DNA from: Niebla homalea
Taxonomy: Eukaryota; Ascomycota; Lecanoromycetes; Lecanorales; Ramalinaceae
Direction: 5' to 3'
Assembly: GCA_019925105.1 (NCBI GenBank)
Contig: JAHGAU010000005.1
Coordinates: forward strand, 620,001 to 684,000
Length of the DNA stretch: 64,000 bases
Below are positions 33,910 through 44,575 of this stretch, one piece after another. The position numbers were made by a program, and so were the translations under genes. The number at the start of each line of letters is the position of its first letter. Position 1 is the stretch's first letter. The notes under the pieces are model-generated. The model did no database searches. It was not told the origin of the DNA and saw nothing but the letters and a program-made list of their open reading frames with translations.

Positions 33910-34647
33910 CTACCATTTTCCCCCATAACTACTCCCACCCCAACTGCTTCCCCCGTGGTGGCTCCCATGGTGGCTCGAGCTGTGATGACTGCTGCCGTGT
34001 GGCCTCTCCTTATACTTGTCCTCCAGCTTGCTCCCCGCGATAGCACCCGCAATGGTGCCCAGGAATCCATGGCCGCCACCGACCCTGCCGCCGGCGTAAT
34101 GACCGGCTATACCGCCACCGAGTGCACCGAGCAGACCGCGCTCGCCCTCCGGATTGTTTGGGTCGTAGGGAGCGTTGGGGTCTTGCTGGTAGCCTGGCTG
34201 TCCGCCAGCTTGCTGCTGCTGATATTGCGAGCTGGGGTCTTGACTGTACGATGGCTGATGTTGCGGTTGACCGTACTGAGGTTGGGAGGGATATTGTTGG
34301 TACTGCTGCTGGTGCTGGCCATATTGCGGAGTGGGAGCGCCGCTATAGAGGGATGAAGATTAGCGAACACATATCGCAGTGGATCGGATGGGAATGAGTG
34401 AAAAGGCTTACTAGTATCCGGCGTGTCCCTGAGGGTTGCTTGCGTCATAGGCTCCGAATTGTCCGCCTTGTTGGCCGTGCTGGAAGCCGCCATGTTGCGG
34501 CGGGCCGTAGGAGTTCGTCCTTTGAGGTGGACCATAGCCTTGAGGCACGTCTCCGTACTGTGGTTGCTGTGGCGGGTACCCTTGGTTGTAGCCCTGTTGC
34601 TGGTTCTGGGCGTAGTTTGGTGGATACTGGTTGTATGGGTCAGACAT
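33910..34647 (-). CDS. Glycine-zipper protein with Gln/Pro/Tyr/Gly-rich N-terminus
   Basis: Exons are 34647-34412 and 34342-33910, giving 222 residues; the intron 34343-34411 has donor GTAAGC and acceptor TATAG. The first 145 residues are low-complexity Q/P/Y/G/N (NQYPPNYAQNQQQGYNQGYP), prion-like in composition. A glycine-zipper pair follows (LLGALGGGIAGHYAGG and FLGTIAGAIAGSKLEDKYK), resembling the 2TM glycine-zipper domain, and the tail is His/Ser/Gly-rich (SSHHSSSHHGSHHGG). Proteins of this layout are common in filamentous fungi with unknown role; membrane association is inferred from the zipper. The unspliced frame stops at 34411. Confidence 0.85.
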
Positions 34648-35544
34648 GGTGGAGGTACAAAGAGGTGAGGTGTTGAATCTGAGATTGGCTTGTATTGTGT
34701 TTGAAAAGGATGGAAGGATTTCAACGTTGAGAGTGATAGTAGGTTATTATTCAAGGAAGCGTCGTTGCAAAGTGAGCCTTTTATAATACGTAAGACATGA
34801 AGGGTCGATCTGTCGTAGGTTTGGGAATTGCCCCTCGCCGAGGCTCAGCCATTTACTCAGCCATCATCAGCCACTGCTCCTCCGGCTTCCGGTCGTAGAT
34901 TTTGCCCGCTCGGCACGCCTATTTTAAGGTAACATCTCACGTGATGGTGACGCAAGTGAGATCGAAGAAAGATTGTTAGAAGCATAGTCAATGGTAAATG
35001 ATGAAAGGAGATTGTTGTGATCTGTTGATATGATATCATACGACAATGGACACAAAGGCACAAGGCTGGAGGATTCCTTGATGCGCCTTGTGCACCTTCT
35101 CTCATCCAATCATCTCTCCCCAGATCCTAGCGCCAATTTAGCTGGCTAATCCATCCAGTCTTGGCCAAGCCTTATTGAAGCTCACCAACTCCCAAAATAC
35201 ACGCCAAGTTTCAGACGAGTTCCCGCTCCCTTCATCTTTTGTAATCTTCTGGCTGGGAAATCTTCAGCCTCTCATTTTGACGCTCTGACGCGCTGTGCGT
35301 GATTCAGTTGACAATTACCCCCTCATTCATACCTAGCTCCCACGCCTCAGCGTGATCTCCCTCCTTTTTCGACCGGCTTTACGAGCTCCCACTCTCGTCT
35401 GCCGATCACCAGTTTTGTGTCATTCCTACTTTGACATCGACACAATCAGCATGCGCCTTTAAGCCTGCCTGCGAGACATCTACAAGTCGGCTGTCGGCTG
35501 GAACATCAGATATCAAGCAAGGCGACCTATCGTTGCGCATCAGG
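34648..35544. other. Divergent promoter region
   Basis: Upstream of the glycine-zipper gene (minus) and the GPI-protein gene (plus). The frame of the GPI gene is open back to 35431 but is probably leader. No element I can defend. Confidence 0.5.
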
Positions 35545-36282
35545 ATGCGCTCATTTCTACTCTTCAACCTTTTCTTCTTTGCGACAACCTATGCCATCAG
35601 CCTCTCTCAAATCCAGCCGATTCAGGGATTTTCCTCTGAATGCACGAATGCGTACAACACTCCACTACAAGATTGCACCTCACAAGATTTCGGTAACGAC
35701 AAGTCCTGCTCGACCAAATGTATTAACTTCTTGGAGGCTCTGACCAAGGTGATAAATGAGAGTTGCAAAGGGTCAAGCGCATTGCCAAACACGCTGCTGG
35801 GTCTCTTTTTCAACTCAAAGGGAACGGATACGCTGTGTCCGAACGTGTTGGGATCTTCGGGTCCCGATACTGGAGGCGATGGTCCTGGTTCAGCGGCTAC
35901 AACGAGCCTAGTCGCAAGTCCTACAAGCACGACTACGAGTGGCGTTGAGGTGAAGACTACGAGCGGCGTTGAGGTGAAGACTACTAGCAAGACTGTATCA
36001 ACGACCTCGGTCATCGCCAGCCCGACACCTTCATCGACAGTCCCTGCTGCCGCTACAACAAGCAACATCATCTCAGCATCGACTGCCGCTGCAGGCCAGA
36101 CCTCGCAGCCCGGGGCTCAGACTTCGTCCATGAATGCTGTAGCAAGTCCGTCAAATAAGAGCAGAGGGGGAGAGGGAGGTACTATACTTGATATAGGATC
36201 TTCGGCACCACCAAACGCAAGGCTGGATGCAGGAATGTGGATCCTTTCGATTCCCTTCCTGGTGGCAGCTGCAATACGATGA
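35545..36282 (+). CDS. GPI-anchored Ser/Thr-rich cell-surface protein
   Basis: 245 residues from the ATG at 35545, chosen because a signal peptide (MRSFLLFNLFFFATTYA) follows at once; the frame is open upstream to 35431. A small domain with six cysteines follows (SSECTNAYNTPLQDC, CSTKC, NESC, TLCPN), of a type recurrent in fungal surface proteins. A long Ser/Thr/Ala stalk comes next, with a perfect tandem repeat TTSGVEVK. The C-terminus is hydrophobic (WILSIPFLVAAAIR), as in GPI-attachment signals. It is probably a wall or plasma-membrane glycoprotein. No enzymatic motif. Confidence 0.82.
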   Translation: MRSFLLFNLFFFATTYAISLSQIQPIQGFSSECTNAYNTPLQDCTSQDFGNDKSCSTKCINFLEALTKVINESCKGSSALPNTLLGLFFNSKGTDTLCPNVLGSSGPDTGGDGPGSAATTSLVASPTSTTTSGVEVKTTSGVEVKTTSKTVSTTSVIASPTPSSTVPAAATTSNIISASTAAAGQTSQPGAQTSSMNAVASPSNKSRGGEGGTILDIGSSAPPNARLDAGMWILSIPFLVAAAIR

Positions 36283-37400
36283 CAGCAGTGGTCGTAGGCT
36301 GTATGCCGCGATGGAAGAGAAGGATGATCACAAGGGCATGGCCTCAGGCGATCGGATACTTTCACCATCTGCTTTTCCAACTGTGCCGGGATTTTGAGTT
36401 CTGCGAGATACCACAGCGAGGCGTTCTAAAGGGAACATTCATTCGAGCATGGCTAGGAAAGATGCCGACCAGGCGGATAGCAGTGACACTGGAGAAGCAC
36501 TATGTCATGAGCGTGCTTCGCACAAGTGATAATTACGAGACTCAAAAAATCATGGGGGGAAGTCTTTCAAAAGACGATTGACTGTATGATAGAGAGAGAG
36601 TGGGGCAGTGTGTCTATCAGTAGCAAGGCTCGACAGAAGCAGAACATGATACACTGGTCTAATTAATTCAACCTAGGCCTCATATATACACATGTCATCT
36701 CAATGTGTGTCTTGAATGCCGACTACCTAACTATTATGAAGCCATTAGAATTTATTCAGAAGGGACAATTACGAAAGAGGCTCGCTTCGACGTTTGCAGA
36801 AAGCTTGCACTATTCCGTGCTTGTAGGTTGAATGTCAGAAGCTTGGCACGGATCATGATCAAAAGTGCCCAAAATAACCCGTTCTCCCCGGCTGCCGTTG
36901 GAATTTATGCCCGCTCGTGCATACGGCATACGCAGGCATCGACTAAGAGTCTAGCCCATGATTGTGCTTTTGCTGACGCTCAGCGCTTCTCATTTTCATA
37001 CCTTACGTTCATGTGTTTGTGCTATGCTGCTTTCTGAATTCCCCTATATAGTTCTACGCAACTTGGTTACAGAATACCAACTTCAGCCTACTTCTGGCCT
37101 CCTACCCGCTTCACTCAGCATCTACTTTTCTACCTGACTGCTATTCCTCCCGGATTGCCTCCAAAGCGCTCACCGTTGCTTGTCTATCAAGAGTCATGGG
37201 CCTGTGATCTACGCTGTCTACTTGTGGCTCACCTACCAGGGTCCATATCCCGGGGTAGTACAAGAAAAAGCGCATGAAGGGGGTATGTCTCACTCTTAGA
37301 TCTGCTCTGTTCTGTTGACTTAAGGCTACGAACCAGACGCTAATCCATCAACTGGCCCCAATACCCTTACCACACATCTCTAGCCCTCTGGGCTGTGTAC
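36283..37400. other. Intergenic, STE50 promoter and leader
   Basis: 1.1 kb before STE50 with C/T-rich stretches at about 37080-37160. A TATATAG-like sequence lies near 37044. No further gene or RNA found. Confidence 0.5.
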
Positions 37401-39137
37401 ATGATGACGATACCACCAACCTACCATGACTCGGACGCCGATGACGAGTTGGATTATGATCATTCCATCATGACCTCCCCCATCATCCCCACCGACGATG
37501 AGAACTCTCCCACTGATACCGACCCTCCTTCGACTGAGCCGACTCCGACCGCCTTCGGCCATCATATGGATCTAGGCAGACCCTCGCCTGGTAATACCAT
37601 TGTCAGATGGACTGCAGATCAATGTGCCGACTACATAGCAAGCTTGAAATTATCAGAATATTGCGATGCATTTCTAGGTGCGTTATAGGGGGGGGGCGGC
37701 TGTCAAGGCGCGACATTACAGCTCCACTCACATGTAATGGCTCATCCGCAGACTGTGATACTGATCCCCAACCTTGCAGAAAATGAGATTGTTGGCGAGG
37801 CCCTGATCGCCCTGAGGCACGAGGAACTGAAAGAGATGGGCATCGTGAAAATCGGTCATAGACTCACCATCCTGAAGGGTGTGTATGATGTGAAGCAAAA
37901 GCAAGGCATTCCCATAGACTCCGACCATTGGATGCCACAGTGTATGGCCCCCCCCTCTCCCCCCGGGGTACTACTTGACCCGCTTCGGGGAGCTAGACTG
38001 ACGTCTACAGCGGCCGAGAGCAATGCTCAAGACCAGACCGCGACCCGAGATGATATCGCAAGAATTATTCGCTCCCTCGAGATCCGCGATCATCGAATCC
38101 AAGCAGCCGAAGCTGAGATACGAAAAATCACAGAAGAGTATCGCAAGCTGCGAGACGAACTCCTTCCCGTCTTCAAATTCCTCAAGGAAAGACAACCCCT
38201 ACCGTACCATCCAGGCTCTCAAAGTCCGGATCATCCAGAGGAGAATGGAATCTCCCCAATGACTGCACAGATGCCCCCCGAGGTGAAGGGCGGCATATTA
38301 TCCCGCAAGTTCTCCACCAAAAGGCTGTTCCTCGGTTCTACACCGAAGAATAGCTCCCCAACGCACATCCCCCCATCTATTGCCGAAGGAAGAGCCTTGG
38401 CTGATACTTCGACTTCGGATCCTTCAGCAGCTGCCATCGCCGCTTCAAATTATCTCACTGCCGGCATGAACGGTGGCTCTCAACCATCCCAATCGCCGAG
38501 TCAAGCCAACCTTCCCTCCCCTACCTCCCCCAATCAATACTCCAATAACCTTCAGGGACGCTCCTACAGAGAGCAACCGCAAGGGAACGTCCGAACGATA
38601 TACTCCCATGCCGAAGACCCGACACCCTACTCCTCAACCTCAACCTTCACCGCCGATAGAGACCGAGGCAACCCGACCCCAACACCTAGACGAATCGACG
38701 AAGCTCGAAACGCACAACGACAGCCCCCACGTGACAATTACCAGCAGCCCGACGAATCCCAAAATACCGGTGGGGGGCCGAGCGTGGAGATATTCAAATC
38801 CTTCCGAGTATCCATGGAAGACCCGTGCGAAAAGGTTCTACCAGCAGCTCTCAAAAAATACAACATCGTTGCTGATTGGAAAAACTACGCCCTGTACATT
38901 GTATACGGCGATCAAGAGCGGTGTCTCGGGCTCAAGGAAAAACCTCTCATCCTGTTCAAGCAGCTTGATAAGGAAGGCAAGAAGCCCATGTTCATGCTCA
39001 GGAGGCATGCTGCCCCGCTGGAAGGCCACAGTGGGCCTAGCGGAGGGGCAGGGGTGGGGCAAGGATATGACACGGGGGGTCTGGGCAGCGGCAGGGGTCA
39101 TACGAGCAGTATCCAGCTCCCTGGAGGCGTGCTATGA
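37401..39137 (+). CDS. STE50: STE50 MAPK-pathway adaptor (SAM and RA domains)
   Basis: Exons: 37401-37677, 37780-37941 and 38011-39137, giving 521 residues. The N-terminus is acidic (DSDADDELDYDHSIMTSP), as in fungal Ste50. The SAM domain spans about 66-135 (VRWTADQCADYIASLKLSEY, NEIVGEALIALRHEELKEMG), a coiled coil follows (IRSLEIRDHRIQAAEAEIRK), then a disordered Ser/Pro linker. The RA domain is at about 400-475 (SFRVSMEDPCEKVLPAALKK, FMLRRH). Ste50 links Cdc42 and Ste20 to the Ste11 MAPKKK in mating, filamentation and osmotic pathways. The first intron (37678-37779, donor GTGCGT) and second (37942-38010, donor GTATGG, branch GACTGACG) both restore conserved joins. The tail after RA is Gly-rich. 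Confidence 0.94.
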
Positions 39138-39543
39138 CGGCCATCGTTGCTCAAGGGGTGTTCGACGGCAGGCTTTGACCCTTCTGGTATGAGGCGAGAG
39201 ACTTCGCCATCTCGGACAACAGACCACTAATTTCTCTCTTTGATGCGAGATGATTCTGCAATCTTGCCTTATTCATTTACCGATCGAAGCATCAGCCCGG
39301 GCGTTTAAGAGGAGGAAGGGAGACAAGACCGCTCGCGAGATCTTCTTGATGGAGCGCCTACAATCTGTAATGATATGAACGAGCGTCTGAAGCCTCACAT
39401 TTTACTTCTCCAAATCAACTTCATTGGCACGGTTGCTTTGGATATTGCTGGTCGACTTGTGATGGGACGAACGTGTTGAGACGGTCACAGCTTGACCGGT
39501 GCAGACTGGTTTTGCCTGCCATTCAGTTGAAGTACTACATCCC
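39138..39543. other. Intergenic, convergent 3' regions
   Basis: Between STE50 and the PPIL2 gene. Nothing supported. Confidence 0.6.
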
Positions 39544-41375
39544 TCACCAGCTATCAAAGTTCCCAAACCCTCCCCCACCTTTTGCCTTCTTCTTCACCGG
39601 TACCTGCTCCGAAGCAGCCTCTTCCCATTCCTCAACCGCATCCCTCTTTGCCGCAGTCCCACCAGAGCCGCCTCCCATGTATCTCCCGACCCCCGACCCC
39701 TCTCCAGCTCCTGACCCTCCAACCTTCTTTCCGGTCCACGTCACTTGCTCATCCTGAGCTGTCATTGCAACCCCTCCATCGTCTTTGTTCTCCCGCCCTA
39801 CCATATCCTTATCCTTTCCCTCATCCTTGCCCTTCTCATCCTCCTTCAAGAACTCCTCAAACGGATCCACCAAGACCTCCACCTTCTCCATCCTCACCTC
39901 CTCCTTGGGGCGCTTCCCCTCATCGACCTCCACCCCTTCAATCGCCCTCAGCGTAGTCTCCGCCCCTTCCACCACCCCCCCGAAAATGGTATGTTTCCGA
40001 TCCAAGTGCTTGCACGCGTTGTACGTGATGAAGAACTGACTCGTGTTGGTATCCCTCCCCTTGTTCGCCATGCTGAGCACCCCCCTCGCATCGTGCGATA
40101 GCGGGCTGTGCGGCCACTCATCCGCAAAGGGGCTGCCCCACACGCTCTTCCCGCCTCGCCCCGTCCCCGTGGGATCGCCGCCCTGGAGCATGAAGGATTT
40201 GATGTTCCGGTGGAAGATGACGTTGTTGTAGTAGCCCTTCTTGGCCAGCGATACAAAGTTCCATACGGCGCGGGGCGCGTGCTGCGGCAGGAGGGATAAG
40301 GTGAGGGGCCCGTGGGTGGTGTGGATGGTGGCGTAGCCGATGTGTTTGATGCGGGTGGTCGGGTGAAGGAGGTAGGATTCTTCGGATAGGTGGGCCAATG
40401 CGGAGGAGGTATGTGGGGTTAGGCCGGTGGAGGTCAGGGAGGCGGCGGCTTGGCCGGTGGTGTGGTGGGCGGTGCGGGGTTTGGAGGGTGGGGGCTTTGT
40501 ATCTGTGGTGGAGGTGGTACCATTGGAGGAAGGGGATTTGGTGAGTGATGCTGCCGGACTGGAGTGCTTCTGCGAATTGAGGTATCTACCGATTTGAGGC
40601 TTGAAGTCTGAATCCTCGGCGGGACCCTTGGATTTGATCATGGAGGCCGCATTGCCCAGGGCAGACTTGTTGACTCCTGTATTGCGGGCGCACTCTTGCT
40701 CGGGCGTCAAGGTGCTGACGCCGTCCTTGACATATTTGAAGGAGCTCAGGTTTCTTCCTTCGAGATTATTGGGGTCTTGGAGAGTGATGATGTCTTTGCG
40801 CGAGAATTCCTGTTCCGTAACTAGGTCCTGCCATAATTTTGGCTTGACGTTGAGTCTCTCCACTGTATCCCATGCGAAGACATTTCCCGAGCCTTTGATG
40901 GCAACGAGGTGAGAATTGTTGGTGAAGACTTTGAAGGTGACAGGATCCGCGTATTCGCCTTGTTCGTTCTTGGTGAATCGAAGGTGAATGAGCTCCTCTA
41001 CGGCGAGCTTCTTTCCAGTCACGGGATTCGTTCCATGTTCTAACAACCATGCCAAGATGTTGTCAAGATCGAAGATAGTGCCCTCGATGGTGCAAACCGG
41101 TGTGACAAAGGGCTGGAGCGAAACGGCGCAGAAGTTGAAGGGAAGGCGCTTGAAGCTTGTATCGACTTGTTTGGAGGCAGAAAGGCTAGCACCAGCGTTG
41201 GCGGAGTAGCTAGCATCTGATGACCATTCACTGTGTGTGATCTACGCTAAGTTCAGTGTACGGAGAAAAATAAGAGCTGCGACGTTTTGGAGACTAACAT
41301 ACGTAGAGCTTGTCCGTCCCTGGACAAGTTAGCAGGGAGAAGCAGTGAAGAACAACTTGACATACCTTTCCCCAT
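39544..41375 (-). CDS. CYP8: U-box cyclophilin, peptidyl-prolyl isomerase-like 2
   Basis: Exons: 41375-41366 (10 bases), 41319-41303 (17 bases) and 41241-39544, giving 574 residues beginning MGKGTDKLYITHSEW, the usual PPIL2 start. A U-box-like domain spans about 35-110 (RLPFNFCAVSLQPFVTPVC, LAWLLEHGTNPVTGKKL) and a cyclophilin domain about 305-470 (VIFHRNIKSFMLQGGDPTGT, GVLSMANKGRDTNTSQFFIT). The position of the cyclosporin-binding Trp is His (CKHLDRKHTIFGG), common in this subfamily. Orthologues join the spliceosome and act as ubiquitin ligases. The C-terminal 100 residues are Gly/Glu/Lys-rich and disordered. The two tiny first exons are needed for the start; the longest intact frame begins only at residue 72. 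Confidence 0.93.
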
Positions 41376-42120
41376 AGCTTATGATTGGGATACTATAACA
41401 TCAGCATTCGAGTCCGTGATGTTACGATCCAAGAAGTCTTTGGATCAATCATATCCTATCTTAGTGTAGCGATCATCTCTAGAGCCAATAAGTCATGCCG
41501 CCGTTGAGCTTGGGAGAGCTTAGTAGGAAAGCTCATTCGGATCCGTTTGAGGCCTCCCTAACTCAATAGTCAAGCCAGCGCGTTTCTCCTAATCGGGTAA
41601 ATACATTTTATCCAGCGTCCAGCCGCGCCATTTTCCGACACCACCCAAGTCAACGATAGAGCAGCTACATTCCTCCCATTTGAGATAAGATACAGTACAG
41701 CATCCGGCGTGGAAGCCACCATCACACTTCCCTCATTCAACGCCAGAAACCCCAGTTTCCCTCAATCAAGCAAAACCCCCCTCCTTCATCATCGAATCCC
41801 CCAATGCAAAGTCTAGCTCGGCACCACGAACGGCTCGGTTGCGATTGGGTAGGAGAGACCTACGCGTTTGAGGCCATTGCTCTACGTATGAGGATTGTAG
41901 CACTCTGCTATCGTGATTGCCATGTGATCTTTCAGTGTTCCGCGGATTTTACATTCACAGTACATCTCCTGAAGATATTTCATATTTTATGATAGCTGGA
42001 GATGTTCTATTTTACCTACACAGGCTCGAGGGAATGAATCCATGTTTTTTGCACCTCACTACCTTCCGATGCGTCTGCTCTTTCCCTGTAATGCTGATGG
42101 CCATCTTCTTGATGGGTTTC
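41376..42120. other. Intergenic, PPIL2 promoter and ADH 3' end
   Basis: No gene or repeat supported. Confidence 0.55.
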
Positions 42121-43494
42121 TCATAGGGTGAGCACAGCCCTGAAGCGCACTTTGCCACTCGTCATATGCTCAAACGCCTCATTACCCTTAGCCAATGGGA
42201 ATTTCTCCACTAGACACTTGATGCCATGCTTCTCGGCAAAGGCGATTGCATCCTCTGAATTCTTCGCGTGGCCTGATGGCCATCCATGCACGCTCAGTCC
42301 TTTCACAATGAGATCGGTAGTTGAAATCTTGACATCACCGCATGCTGCAAGACTGTCAGTACACGGTCACAATGTATACTATGAGCTTGGGAATGGCACA
42401 CTGACGTGAAAGTATTAGCAATTTCCCTCCAGGCATCAAGCCACCGAGCAATCCGGACATGAGTTCAGGATTTGGTGCTGTCGCCACAATAAGATCCGCG
42501 CCACCCATCGCTTGCAGAGCGTCGGCATGCTTCGTCTTGCTACCATCAACATACTCAGCAGCACCAAGATCCTTAGCAAACTTCTCCTTGCTGGCGTTAC
42601 TGGATAGTGCAACAACACGATAGCCCATCTTTGATGCGTACTGGACCGCCATGTGGCCTAGTCCACCCAGTCCTTGGATGCCTATCAGAGCGCCCGGGTC
42701 CAATTTCATGCGCTGGATGGAATTATAGACAGTGACGCCAGCGCATAGAAAGGGGGCGAATTCGGTTGGATCCAAGGATGCTGGGACCTTGACGACAGCT
42801 TCGGTGCGGAGTATCACATACTCCTGATCTATCGCGGGAATCAGGATTTGCGTAAGTGTCTGCTAAAAGTCTATACCCCATTGGAGCGAAGCCACCGAGG
42901 TGAAAGCACTTACATCCACCATCACGCGTAACACCATTGATAGCAGCCTGGTCACACATCTGATGAATCTTCTTTTTGCACTGACGACACGTCCCTAAGA
43001 GTCATAATGAGTCTTTGATTCACTTTGATCAAATCCAGGATGATTACCATCGTGGCCTCCATGCCTGCGCGAGGACGAAAGAGTCAGTACTTTTGCAACA
43101 TGTCTCGGATTCAGAATCACATTGGCCTATGTGAAGGAGGACCTGTTCAAGGATCATCACGTACCAAGGAGCGCCAACGCGGTCTCCAATCTTCCATTTC
43201 TTTTCACCTTCGCCTACAGCAACGACGTCTCCGATAGTCTCATGTCCAGGGATCCTTGGCCTGATGATGGTAAGACGAGATGAGCGAGGCTTAGATACAA
43301 GGGCGCATGACATACAATGGACCCATGAAACCTGCCCCAACGGCTGCATCTGTAGCACAGACACCGGTAGCGAGACATTTGATAAGTATCTCCCCATGTT
43401 CTGGCTGAGGAGTATCAACATCTTTCAGTGTAAGAGGCCTTCCAGCCTTTTCAAAGACAAGCGCCTTGTGTTTGGCTGGGATGGTTGGAGCCAT
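42121..43494 (-). CDS. Zinc-dependent alcohol dehydrogenase (MDR family)
   Basis: Exons: 43494-43316, 43260-43165, 43064-43048 (17 bases), 42994-42914, 42828-42406 and 42344-42121, giving 339 residues. Catalytic zinc ligands are Cys46 (GVCATDAAV), His66-Glu67 (PGHETIGD) and the later Cys in PFLCAGVTVYNS. The structural-zinc loop region has His96, Cys100, Cys103 and Cys111, so one of the usual four Cys is missing. The NAD-binding motif is GIQGLGGLGHMAVQYA. It resembles ADH-like enzymes acting on short alcohols or aldehydes; direction and substrate are not visible. Every intron has a clear donor and acceptor. A TATA box lies 170 bases upstream and the leader is C/T-rich, suggesting strong expression. 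Confidence 0.91.
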
Positions 43495-43663
43495 TGTGAC
43501 CTAGAGGCCGTGAAGGAAGGAGTGTTGTAGACGAGAGGGGCCGATGGAATTGGAGAGATAGATAGCAAGCTGTTTGCAGAATGTGGAGAGTTTGGAGATG
43601 TGAAGCGAAGCTTGAGAAGAAGAGAATGAAGTCTGCTCAAACGAAAAGAGGAACGCTGAGAGC

Positions 43664-43670
43664 TTATATA
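43664..43670 (-). promoter_or_regulatory. TATA box of the alcohol dehydrogenase gene
   Basis: TATATAA on the minus strand, 170 bases before the ADH start codon and followed by a C/T-rich leader. Confidence 0.6.
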
Positions 43671-44294
43671 TCCTGGCGGCTCGGGTTCCTGTATCGTTCA
43701 CCGCCAATGTTTGAATGTCGAGATACATAAGGCATCAAGGCATCCCACCGAGGGCCCTCCTTCCCAGCTGTCATGCTCACAATGTGCTACATTCTTACGC
43801 TTCTAGTGTAGCGAATACTGCGCTAGTCTCCAAATCCAGCAATGAAAGCTTGAAACGCGACTGTAGCTCGTGAGCCAAGGAGGATACCTAGTAGATACAG
43901 TTGCTCTTGTGCCAGGGGTTGTATGCCTTCGCTGTCAGATCGCTGATATGAAATCCTCAAGGATGATCTGAGGTTCAACTGCAATTACCTATTTTGGCAT
44001 ACGCGATGGAGTTTGCATATTCCCAAACAGCTTTAGCAACAGTGCGGCTGTCAGGTCGTTCCTTGAACCAATGGGGGTACGAAGCTAATCTCAAGGCGAT
44101 TGCTCCATTGCGCATAGCGTTGCTCCATCATACATGGATTGTGATTATGTGCAGGCTGTCGAGCATGATCCCCGGCTGCTTTGACCCGGTGAGTGTCGGC
44201 TCTGAAACCATGCCATTTTGACATGGTATGCTAGCGGCTTGACATGCATCTCGTTGTGTAAGCTCTTGGCAAAAATTATTTCAGGACTTACCGG

Positions 44295-44313
44295 CGGTAC
44301 CTCGGTACCTCCG
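44295..44313 (+). promoter_or_regulatory. Tandem CGGTACCT octamers followed by CCG
   Basis: Two perfect adjacent CGGTACCT units followed by CCG give both direct and inverted CGG triplets, the usual target of Zn2Cys6 regulators. It lies about 265-280 bases before the membrane protein ATG and 800 before the ADH ATG. Binding is an inference. Confidence 0.45.
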
Positions 44314-44434
44314 CAACGGCGGCTTTAAGGGTAAACGTATATCCGTAGCGCTACAGATTACAGTAGTCCCTCCGTCCGTACTCGCGAGATCGAGATCTGC
44401 ACGTATTCGTACCTGAGAGATCGACGAGCTCAGT

Positions 44435-44440
44435 TATAAG
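44435..44440 (+). promoter_or_regulatory. TATA-like element before the membrane protein gene
   Basis: TATAAG lies about 140 bases before the ATG and is followed by a C/T-rich stretch (44455-44500) typical of strongly expressed fungal genes. Confidence 0.45.
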
Positions 44441-44575
44441 AGTGTTGCTTGACTACTTTCCCTTCACTTTCTTCACCTTCACCTTCTCACACCCCAAGAA
44501 TCCCAGTACCAGTCAGACCTCTCTAAAGTCTCCAAATATCTCAGCCTTCAGCTCAGATCCCTACGCTCAGTCAAG

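Larger units (their letters stand above)
43495..44575. other. Divergent promoter region, ADH and membrane protein
   Basis: 1.08 kb holding the ADH TATA box, a tandem CGGTACCT site and a TATA-like element for the membrane protein gene, all listed separately. No gene between them. Confidence 0.6.

Noticed and set aside
38473..39192. 239-codon plus-strand frame overlapping STE50
   Set aside because: It lies in another frame inside STE50 exon 3, which encodes the RA domain. The overlapping product is Pro/Thr-rich with no domain and is a composition shadow.
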